A DNA stretch of 64,000 nt from Serinibacter arcticus (GTDB lineage Bacteria; Actinomycetota; Actinomycetes; Actinomycetales; Beutenbergiaceae): the NCBI RefSeq assembly GCF_004786095.1, contig NZ_RHPJ01000003.1, positions 496,001-560,000 of the forward strand, read 5' to 3'. Below the pieces are notes generated by a model, which did no database searches, was not told the origin of the DNA, and saw only the letters and a list, made by a program, of their open reading frames with translations. Both the position numbers and the translations under genes were made by a program. Shown here piece by piece: positions 7,695 through 16,641 of the stretch; within the stretch, counting starts at the first letter, position 1; each line of letters starts with the position of its first letter.

Positions 7695-8804
7695 ATGGCA
7701 CAGCACACCGGGCCGCAGCACGACGATGCGACGGCGGGACGTTCCGGTCTGCGCGTCGCCGTCGTCGGGGCGAGCGGGAACGTCGGCACCGGTATCCTTC
7801 GCGCCCTGCGGGCCGACCCCGCGGTCGACCACGTCCTGGGCCTGTCCCGGCGCGCCCCGCGCGGCGAGCCGTACGACGGCGTCGCCTGGCACACGGTCGA
7901 CGTCGCCGTTCCCGACGGCGGACCGGTCGTGGCGGACCTGACGCGCGCGTTCGCGGGGTACGACGCCGTCGTCCACCTCGTGTGGGCGATCCAGCCGAAC
8001 ACGCGCCGCGACGTCGTCCGACGCACCAACGTCGAGGGGACCCGCCGCGTGCTCGAGGCCGCGGCCGCGGCAGGCGTGGCGCAGGTCGTCGTCGCCAGCT
8101 CGATCGCCACCTACTCCCCCTCCCCCGGCCCGGCGCCGCGCGACGAGACCTGGGGCGCGGTCGGCGTCCGGACGTCGCACTACGCCGTCGACAAGACCGC
8201 GCAGAACCGGCTCCTGGCCGAGTTCGAGGCCGACCACCCGGGCACCGCCGTCGCCCGCATGCGAACCTCGATCGTCGTCCAGCGCGACGCCGGCGCGGAG
8301 GTGTCGCGACTGTTCGTCGGACCGTTCGCGCCGCTGCGGGCGCTCCTCGCGCGCCCCCTCCCCCTGCTGCCGCTCCCCCGCGGGCTCCGGATCCAGCTGA
8401 CGCACGCCGACGACATCGGTGCCGCCTATGCGGCCGTGGTCCGCGCCGGCGCCTCGGGCGCCTTCAACGTCGCAGCCGCACCGGTGCTGACGGCTCGGGA
8501 CCTGGCCGACCTGCTCGGATCCGGACGCCTGGCAGAGCTGCGGCCCCCGCTCGTGCGCGCCGCCGTCGCCCTCGGCTGGCGGAGCCGGCTCGTGGCGTCC
8601 GACCCCGGATGGCTCGACATGGCGATGGCCGCGCCGATCATGGACACGACCCGGATCCGCGCCCTGGGATGGGTGCCGAGGTGGAGCGCGCAGGAGGCGC
8701 TGCTCGACGTCGTCGCCGGGATGCGCGACCGGACCGGGACGCAGAGCCCGGCGCTGCGCCCTGACGACCGGCTCCTCGACGACGTGGACCTCCGCAAGCC
8801 CTGA
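7695..8804 (+). CDS. NAD-dependent epimerase/dehydratase family protein
   Basis: A 369-residue extended-SDR protein. After ~18 polar residues comes the Rossmann strand with VVGASGNVGTG; the active-site YxxxK is YAVDK in HYAVDKTAQNRLL. A Pro-rich loop with ALLARPLPLLPLP precedes the substrate domain. Substrate unknown (nucleotide sugar or related). Start at ATG 7695 is supported by AGGAG 7 nt upstream; the frame stays open back to 7626 but without ribosome site. The 177-bp gap before it holds nothing I recognise. Confidence 0.85.
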   Translation: MAQHTGPQHDDATAGRSGLRVAVVGASGNVGTGILRALRADPAVDHVLGLSRRAPRGEPYDGVAWHTVDVAVPDGGPVVADLTRAFAGYDAVVHLVWAIQPNTRRDVVRRTNVEGTRRVLEAAAAAGVAQVVVASSIATYSPSPGPAPRDETWGAVGVRTSHYAVDKTAQNRLLAEFEADHPGTAVARMRTSIVVQRDAGAEVSRLFVGPFAPLRALLARPLPLLPLPRGLRIQLTHADDIGAAYAAVVRAGASGAFNVAAAPVLTARDLADLLGSGRLAELRPPLVRAAVALGWRSRLVASDPGWLDMAMAAPIMDTTRIRALGWVPRWSAQEALLDVVAGMRDRTGTQSPALRPDDRLLDDVDLRKP

Positions 8805-8843
8805 GCCCCGGCCCTCCGGGGCGCCGACCGGGAGCCCTCGCCA

Positions 8844-8960
8844 CCGAGTTCGGGCTTTCGCGCCGAGGTCGGGGCCAGGAGCCCCGAACTCGAGCGCCAA
8901 CCCCGCACTCGTGGGTGGCGCCCCCGAACTCGGCCCGGAAGCCCCGTGCTCGGCGCTCGG
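8844..8960. repeat. Cluster of ~12-bp GCCCCGAACTCG-type repeats, likely bidirectional terminator
   Basis: Two copies in one orientation (CCGAGTTCGGGC ~8844, CCGAGGTCGGGGC ~8863) are followed by four in the other (GCCCCGnnCTCG at ~8881, 8900, 8920, 8941) at ~20-bp spacing in the convergent gap between the epimerase and the UvrA paralogue. The inverted copies can pair into strong hairpins, so termination from both sides is a reasonable reading. Confidence 0.6.
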
Positions 8961-8985
8961 CAAGCGCGAGCGCGCGCCCCGCGAC

Positions 8986-11370
<2,385 letters not shown>

Positions 11371-11461
11371 GGAGCGGTCTCCTGCCTGGGGAACGTGCGG
11401 CTGCAGAAGTATGACGGCTCCCGACGGCGGAACTCACCGGTCGGGCCGTCGCACCTTCTCG

Positions 11462-11467
11462 TAGGGT
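11462..11467 (+). promoter_or_regulatory. -10 element of the small membrane gene (leaderless)
   Basis: TAGGGT, 6 nt, then ATG 11474; no Shine-Dalgarno between. Confidence 0.6.
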
Positions 11468-11473
11468 GGCGAG

Positions 11474-11752
11474 ATGAGTCCCGCCAGCGCCGCTGCCGCC
11501 GTCGGCGGGTTCACCCCTGCGACCTACGACCTCGTCTGGACGGTCGTGGTGGTCGCCGGCGTCGCGCTGCTCGCTGCGGCCGTGGTGGCGTGGGGGCGCT
11601 CCACCGATCGGTCGATCGTCTCGCTCGTGTGGTTCTTCGTCATGCTCGCGTTCCCGATCGTCGGGCCGATCGGGTACCTCGTCGAGACGCGACGGCGTCG
11701 TCGGCTGCAGCGCGAGGAGGCCTCGGCCGACGGCGGCGCGTCGAGCTCGTGA
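11474..11752 (+). CDS. Small membrane protein, PLD-nuclease N-terminal-domain-like
   Basis: 92 residues with two transmembrane helices (about residues 19-42 and 50-70) separated by a WGRSTDRS loop, and a basic tail. The WFFVMLAFPIVGPIGYLV stretch matches the PLDc_N domain found as a stand-alone protein in many actinobacteria. Function unknown. Probably leaderless (see -10 at 11462). The end is convergent with the shikimate kinase gene, 21 bp apart. Confidence 0.8.
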   Translation: MSPASAAAAVGGFTPATYDLVWTVVVVAGVALLAAAVVAWGRSTDRSIVSLVWFFVMLAFPIVGPIGYLVETRRRRRLQREEASADGGASSS

Positions 11753-11773
11753 CGCCGGTCTCCCGACGCGGCG

Positions 11774-12340
11774 TCAGGCTCCCGACGACTCCGTGTCGTC
11801 GGCGCCGGCCGGCTCGGTGAGCCCGAGGTGAGCGGCGATCTCCCGCACCACCGCGTTCGGTGAGCGGTGGTCGGTCGCCACGACCAGGTTGCTGACCCGC
11901 AGGTAGGTGGGTCGGCGTTGCGAGGACAGCCGGGTCCAGCGCTCGCGCGGGTTCTCCTCGAGCAGCGGGCGCGAACCGGGCGAACCGATCCGGAGCATCG
12001 CGTCGCGCACCTTGACGTCCAGGAACACCACGAGCCCGCCCGCGGCCCGGTACTCGGCCAGCACGCTCTGCGTCCGGGGATCCATCACGGCCCCGCCCCC
12101 GAGGGAGAGCACGCCGTCGTGCTCCGCCAGTGCCCGCGCGACGGCGACGTGCTCGAGCTCCCGGAAGTGGGGCTCGCCGTGCTCGGCGAACAGCGCGGCG
12201 ATCGTGGCGCCGGCCTCGGCCTCCACGTCGGCGTCGGAGTCCCGGAAGGAGAGCGCGAAGCGGTTCGCGATCCGGCGCCCGACCGCGCTCTTGCCCGACC
12301 CCATCGGGCCGCACAGCACCACCACGGGACGCGGGCTCAC
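11774..12340 (-). CDS. aroK: Shikimate kinase
   Basis: A 188-residue P-loop kinase. Walker A GPMGSGKS (11-18), shikimate-binding DSDADVE, FRELE, GGGAV and the lid Arg region SRPLL are all present and in order, and length fits AroK. It phosphorylates shikimate to shikimate 3-phosphate. Start: GTG overlapping the TGA of aroD by 4 bp (GTGA). It lies away from the usual aroC-aroK-aroB-efp cluster, so it may be either the only copy relocated or a second one; the genome would tell. Confidence 0.85.
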   Translation of the reverse strand: MSPRPVVVLCGPMGSGKSAVGRRIANRFALSFRDSDADVEAEAGATIAALFAEHGEPHFRELEHVAVARALAEHDGVLSLGGGAVMDPRTQSVLAEYRAAGGLVVFLDVKVRDAMLRIGSPGSRPLLEENPRERWTRLSSQRRPTYLRVSNLVVATDHRSPNAVVREIAAHLGLTEPAGADDTESSGA

Positions 12341-13122
12341 GCGCGCTCCCCCGCTCCGGCCCCGGCGGACCCGCGCGACGCGACGAGCGTCGCGTGCAGT
12401 GCATCGACGACGGCGCGCAGCTCCGGCACCGCGACCTGACCCGGCGCGGAACCCGTGCCGACCGCTCCGAACGTCGCGGGCGATCCCCAGCACTCCCCCG
12501 CCACGCGCGTCAGCAGGCCCGCCGCGCCCATCGCGATCGGCAGCACCGACCGACCGTGCCGACGGGCCGCACGGGCCGCGGTCAGCAGGCGCAGGACGTC
12601 GCCGTCGTCGGCCGCGGTGACCGCCACCTTGAGGACGTCGGCGTCCCGTGCCGCGAGCGCGTCGAACGTCGCGGCCAGCACCTCGGCGTCCGGCGTGCCG
12701 GTGAAGTCGTGGCTCGAGCCGACGACGACGGCGCCCGCCTCGCGGGCCGCGGTCGCGACGGCCGCGGAGACCGCCGTCGGCCGGCTCAGCTCGACGTCGA
12801 CCCCCTCGACCGGCCGCTCGCCCCCCAGGAGCGCGACGAGCAGCGCGACGTAGGCGTCGTCGTCGAGCGTCCCGGGGCCGCCCTCGGCGGTGGAGCGATA
12901 GGTCGCGAGCACGGGCAGGTCGCCGAGCGCCTCACGCAGGCGAGGCAGCATCGCCACGGCGCCGTCGCCGTCGTGAGCACCCCAGGCGTCCAGCCGCCAC
13001 TCGGCGACGTCGGCGCCGGATCGCGCGACGGCCCGCGCGTGCGCGAGGATGTCCTCGTCGTCGCGACCGGTCAGCGGGACGACGACGGCGGGTGCGCCGG
13101 AGCGGGTCTCGAACAGGGTCAC
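12337..13122 (-). CDS. aroD: Type I 3-dehydroquinate dehydratase
   Basis: 261 residues, a TIM barrel of the class I dehydroquinase family. The Schiff-base Lys appears in DVLKVAVTA (~residue 174), the catalytic His in GSSHDF, and the Glu in AEWRLDAWG. It dehydrates 3-dehydroquinate to 3-dehydroshikimate. Most actinobacteria use the unrelated type II enzyme, so a type I gene coupled to a shikimate kinase is worth noting. The start is GTG 13122; I see no clear ribosome site. Confidence 0.9.
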   Translation of the reverse strand: MTLFETRSGAPAVVVPLTGRDDEDILAHARAVARSGADVAEWRLDAWGAHDGDGAVAMLPRLREALGDLPVLATYRSTAEGGPGTLDDDAYVALLVALLGGERPVEGVDVELSRPTAVSAAVATAAREAGAVVVGSSHDFTGTPDAEVLAATFDALAARDADVLKVAVTAADDGDVLRLLTAARAARRHGRSVLPIAMGAAGLLTRVAGECWGSPATFGAVGTGSAPGQVAVPELRAVVDALHATLVASRGSAGAGAGERA

Positions 13123-13188
13123 GGCCCTATCCCATCACGGGGGCGACCCGTTCTTCACCCGACCTTCACGTGCCGGTTCGTCCCGACG

Positions 13189-13214
13189 GGAACAGGAAGG
13201 CACGCGCGCGCGTT
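13189..13214 (+). promoter_or_regulatory. SigR/SigH-type promoter of rbpA
   Basis: GGAAC at 13189-13193, exactly 18 nt, then GTT at 13212-13214. This matches the SigR (Streptomyces) / SigH (Mycobacterium) thiol-stress consensus GGAAT-N18/19-GTT. rbpA is a known SigR target in Streptomyces coelicolor. It predicts an ~80-nt leader. Confidence 0.7.
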
Positions 13215-13301
13215 GACAACCGTGGAAGCCCGCGTGGAGCGACCGCCCCGGACCTTGGTCTCACGGTCCGGGCCGTCCACGCCCGAAGTGAGGAGAACAC
13301 C

Positions 13302-13646
13302 ATGGCAGAGCGCACCCTGCGGGGAATGAAGATCGGCGCCAACAGCATGGAGTCCGAGGTCGGCGTCGAGTTCGCGCCGCGCGTCGAGGCCGTCTACGAC
13401 TGCCCCGACGGCACCGTGCTCGTCATCCCGTTCTCGGCCGAGGCCGACATCCCGCCCGTCTGGGAGGCCCCGAACGGCGGCGAGGCGCTGCTGCGCGACG
13501 CCGAGCGCCCGGAGCCGGGTCCCGTCAAGCACCAGCGCACCCACTGGGACATGCTGCTGGAGCGTCGCACCATCGCCGAGCTCGAGGACCTGCTCAACGA
13601 GCGCCTCGACCTGCTCCGGTCGGGAGCGCTGCGCAAGAGCGCGTGA
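13302..13646 (+). CDS. rbpA: RNA polymerase-binding protein RbpA
   Basis: 114 residues, the usual length. N-terminal RTLRGMKIGANSME tail, core domain, then the sigma-interacting domain with TRHWDMLLERR-type sequence (here QRTHWDMLLERRTIAEL). RbpA binds the principal sigma factor and RNA polymerase and stabilises open complexes. Cys34 is kept (VYDCPDG) but the CxxC pair that completes the zinc site in Streptomyces RbpA is replaced (WEAPNGG), so zinc binding is unlikely. Start at ATG 13302 with GAGGAG 6 nt upstream. A SigR-like promoter lies ahead. Confidence 0.97.
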   Translation: MAERTLRGMKIGANSMESEVGVEFAPRVEAVYDCPDGTVLVIPFSAEADIPPVWEAPNGGEALLRDAERPEPGPVKHQRTHWDMLLERRTIAELEDLLNERLDLLRSGALRKSA

Positions 13647-13694
13647 TGCGCGGCGGTGAGGGAGCCCCTCGCCGACGCACGAGAACCACCCGGA

Positions 13695-13722
13695 GGCCCG
13701 GCGTCGAGATCGACGCCGGGCC
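13695..13722. terminator. Bidirectional terminator between rbpA and lnt
   Basis: Perfect 12-bp stem GGCCCGGCGTCG, loop AGAT, and complement. It lies 48 nt after rbpA and 33 nt after lnt (convergent). Confidence 0.85.
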
Positions 13723-13755
13723 TTCGTGCTCCCCGGATCCGGTGCGCCGAGCTCG

Positions 13756-15330
13756 TCAGGCCCCCGCGCCGCGACGGCGGCGCCCGGGCCGGAGCACGAT
13801 CCCCACCAGGGCCAGCAGCCCCGTCACGGCCCCGACGACGACGTCGGGCGTCGTCCCCAGCCGCGTCGCGAGCGTGAGCGACGTGCGCAGACCGAGATCG
13901 GCCGTCAGCGCGTCGGCGGTGAACAGCTCGGTGCGCTGCGTGACCACCCCGTTCGGCGTCACGACGCCGGACACGCCCACCGTGGAGACCTGCACCGCGG
14001 CACGGCCGTGCTCGACGGCGCGGAAGACGGTCATCGCGAGCTGCTGCTCGGACTCGGCCGTCTCCCCGAACGAGGCGTTGTTGGTGGGCACCACGATCAC
14101 CTCGGCGCCCTCGGCGACCGAGTCCCGCACGATCGCGTCGTAGGCGACCTCGAAGCAGATCGCGACGCCGAACGGCACCTCCCGGCCGTCGACCGGGACG
14201 GGCACGATCCCGACCTCGGTGCCCGGCCTCATGTCCACGGAGACGAGGTCGACGGCGGCGGAGAACCGGCGCGCGATGTCGCGCAGCGGGATGTACTCGG
14301 CGAACGGGGCGGGGTGCTGCTTGGCGTAGACCTCGGTCGACCCGACGCCCGGCTGCCACAGGATGACGTCGTTGTAGCGCGCGTCGGCCCTGCCGTCCTC
14401 GCCGTAGGTGTAGCTCTGGGTGCCGAGCATGATCGGCGCGCCGATCGCCTCGGCCGCGGCCTCGACGGAGGCACGGGCCTCGTCGTCCGTCCGCGGGTCG
14501 TAGTCGGCCGCGTTCTCGGGCCACAGGACGACGTCGAGGTCCCCCGCGTGGTCCTGCGCCAGCGCGACGGTGCCGTCCGCGTGGTTGCCGATGACCTCGC
14601 GGGCGTTGTTGAAGGCCCCGAGCCCGGGTTCGGAGACGTTGCCCTGCACGATGCCGACGGAGACGGTCCCGTCCTCGGCGCGCACGTCGAGCGGCACGGC
14701 GAGCGAGGCGACCGGGATGGCCACGAGGACCAGCACGGCGCCGACGGCCCGTCCGGAGTGACGGCGTCGCAGGCTCCACCACGCGGTCGCCAGGACGAGC
14801 CCGAGCACGGCCACGAGGGTGGAGACGAGCGTGGTGCCGCCGACCGCCGCGAGGCGCAGCAGCGGCGCCTCGGTCTGGCTGAACGCGAGCTTCCCCCACG
14901 GGAAGCCGCCGAAGGGCCCCGCCGAGCGCAGGATCTCCCACGTGGTCCACGCCAGGCCGAACGTCAGCGCCGCGAGCCACGGCCACCGCTCCACCGCGGG
15001 GATCCGACGGATCCACGCCCAGGTCACCGCGAACAGTCCGACGGCGATCGCCTGCGCGGTCGAGAGCGCCAGCCACGGGACGACGCCCACGGCCTCGTTC
15101 GCCCACCAGATGTGGACGAGGAAGAACGACAGTCCCCACGTCAGCCCCACCACGAACGACCAGCGCGCGCTGTCGCGGCGCAGCGCCAGGGCGAGGAGCG
15201 CCATGCCGACCATCGCCGCCGGCCACCAGCCGCGCTGCGGGAACGCGGCGTCGGTGACGAGACCGCCGAGGACGGCGAGCAGGAGGGTCGTCGCGCGCGA
15301 GGGAGGGCGGACGTCAGCGGGGCGCGGCAC
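13756..15330 (-). CDS. lnt: Apolipoprotein N-acyltransferase
   Basis: 524 residues. Six to seven N-terminal transmembrane helices (to ~residue 220) and a periplasmic-side nitrilase (CN-hydrolase) domain with Glu-Lys-Cys triad: PENAADY region, KQHPAPFAEYIP and GVAICFEVAYD; a final helix ends with a basic tail. Lnt adds the third acyl chain to lipoproteins; a substrate (the lipoprotein genes at 28.6 and 54.4 kb) exists in this window. Start GTG 15330, 6 nt after TATCCT (leaderless); the frame is open further upstream but composition there is not protein-like. Confidence 0.92.
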   Translation of the reverse strand: MPRPADVRPPSRATTLLLAVLGGLVTDAAFPQRGWWPAAMVGMALLALALRRDSARWSFVVGLTWGLSFFLVHIWWANEAVGVVPWLALSTAQAIAVGLFAVTWAWIRRIPAVERWPWLAALTFGLAWTTWEILRSAGPFGGFPWGKLAFSQTEAPLLRLAAVGGTTLVSTLVAVLGLVLATAWWSLRRRHSGRAVGAVLVLVAIPVASLAVPLDVRAEDGTVSVGIVQGNVSEPGLGAFNNAREVIGNHADGTVALAQDHAGDLDVVLWPENAADYDPRTDDEARASVEAAAEAIGAPIMLGTQSYTYGEDGRADARYNDVILWQPGVGSTEVYAKQHPAPFAEYIPLRDIARRFSAAVDLVSVDMRPGTEVGIVPVPVDGREVPFGVAICFEVAYDAIVRDSVAEGAEVIVVPTNNASFGETAESEQQLAMTVFRAVEHGRAAVQVSTVGVSGVVTPNGVVTQRTELFTADALTADLGLRTSLTLATRLGTTPDVVVGAVTGLLALVGIVLRPGRRRRGAGA

Positions 15331-15792
15331 CCCGCCAGGATACGTGGCGGATCTGGACGTCGGTCCGGTCCCCGACTCGACGTCGGGCCGGTGCGCGACG
15401 CCCGTCGGAGCCCGCGGGCCGCCGTCGGGCCGAGGCCCGCAGAGCGGCTCCGGGCCGGGTCCGCGCGGGCTTCGGGCCGTCACCGGAGTGACGTTGTCTA
15501 GTGCCGGCGCGGACCGGGCCACGGACCCGCCCCACTGCGGTTGCGACGGGCATCCCGTCCGCAAGGTGCTCGTGCAGACAACTCTGCCCCGGGTCCTGTG
15601 TCAAGGAGACGTTGCCGCTGGTGACGGCTGTCCGTGCAGGTCAGCGCACAGAGATTTCTGGACGAAGTCTGGGGGAAGCGCGGCGTGTCGGACGGCGTGT
15701 CGACATCGGTCGTCCCTACCCGTCGATGGGTGTCCGACGGGTGGACGCGCGTCGTTCGTCGGGAGTTCGCCGCGCGCACCCGGGTGCGAGCG
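15331..15792. other. 462-bp region without a supportable gene
   Basis: Very GC-rich on the lnt side. It contains a 24-nt hairpin at 15541-15564 (TTGCG-ACGGG, loop CAT, CCCGT-CCGCAA, one bulged G) and a GTCAAGGAGACGTTG word near 15600. I searched for signatures of tRNA, tmRNA, RNase P RNA and known riboswitches and saw none. It could hold the lnt promoter, a terminator for the 15793-19526 operon, or a small RNA; none is proven. Confidence 0.5.
15337..15342 (-). promoter_or_regulatory. -10 element of lnt (leaderless)
   Basis: TATCCT on the minus strand, 6 nt before GTG 15330. Confidence 0.55.
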
Positions 15793-16641
15793 TCAGGCGC
15801 GGTGCATCACGACGCCGTCGCGCACCGCGAGGAGGCAGCTCGGCGGCTCCCACCCCGCGTCGTCCACGGGCGCCAGCCGCGGCAGCGGCGGCACGCCGGC
15901 GCGGGAGTCCAGCGACCACGAGGAGCGGCGCGCGTCGGCGGCCTGCGTCACGAGCTCCTCGGCGTCCCACACGGCGAACGTCGCGGGGGCGCCGATGTGC
16001 AGCCTGCCGAGCGCGTGCCCGTCGGGCCGCGCGCTGGCCCGCCACGCCCCGCGCGTGTGGGCGACGAAGCCGGCGCGGGCCGACAGCCCGCCCGCGAGCG
16101 CGTGCTGCACGCGGCGCCACGGACCGCCGTCCGCCGTCGTGGCGAAGCCGAGCGCCAGGGGAAGCCCGGTCGCGGCGAGAGCGGCGAGGTCGACGTCGAC
16201 CAGCTCGGTCGGGTCCAGGCAGGCCAGCGTGCCGGGGTCGAGCGCACGGAGCTCGGCGTCCGTGCGGACCACGCGGGCGTAGGGCTGGCGGCCGCCCTCG
16301 TCCCACGACTCCACGACGCCGAGCCGGGCCAGCGCGTCGGGTCCCGCGCCCGAACCCCCCACGGCATCGACGAACGCGGGCGCGAGGAACGCCCCGCCGA
16401 GGTCGACCTGGCGCACGTCGCTCTGACGCGACTGCACGTCGGCGCCCGCCTCGTCCCCCAGCCACGCGATCACGCCGTCGGAGACGAGGACGGCCGTCGC
16501 GAACGCGTCCGCGTCGGAGTAGACGGTGCCGCCGCGGTACAGCGTGGTGCCCACGGCGTCGCCGCTCCCGAGGTCGTGTCCGTCCCTGGTACCCGTACTG
16601 CTGCTGATCAACGCACTCTCCCGATCGTCCTGCGTACTCAC
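15793..16641 (-). CDS. Amidohydrolase-like protein lacking metal ligands
   Basis: 282 residues. The N-terminal beta-sandwich is that of amidohydrolases (TTLYRGGTVYSDADAFATAV, ...VDLGGAFLAPAFVDA), and a C-terminal one ends with HIGAPATFAVWDAEEL and LLAVRDGVVMHRA. The barrel between them is very short, and the HxH metal motif expected after PAFVDA is replaced by VGGSGAG. It is therefore unlikely to be a normal metal-dependent hydrolase. The ATG overlaps the helY stop by 4 bp (ATGA), so it is co-translated with the helicase. Function unknown. Confidence 0.75.
   Translation of the reverse strand: MSTQDDRESALISSSTGTRDGHDLGSGDAVGTTLYRGGTVYSDADAFATAVLVSDGVIAWLGDEAGADVQSRQSDVRQVDLGGAFLAPAFVDAVGGSGAGPDALARLGVVESWDEGGRQPYARVVRTDAELRALDPGTLACLDPTELVDVDLAALAATGLPLALGFATTADGGPWRRVQHALAGGLSARAGFVAHTRGAWRASARPDGHALGRLHIGAPATFAVWDAEELVTQAADARRSSWSLDSRAGVPPLPRLAPVDDAGWEPPSCLLAVRDGVVMHRA

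Noticed and set aside
13302-13646. Start of rbpA at 13092
   Set aside because: The frame is open upstream, but ATG 13302 has GAGGAG and the exact family N-terminus, and the extension covers the promoter.
15331-15792. RNase P RNA, tmRNA or tRNA in the long gap after lnt
   Set aside because: None of the conserved core words or a T-loop were found; only a short hairpin is visible.
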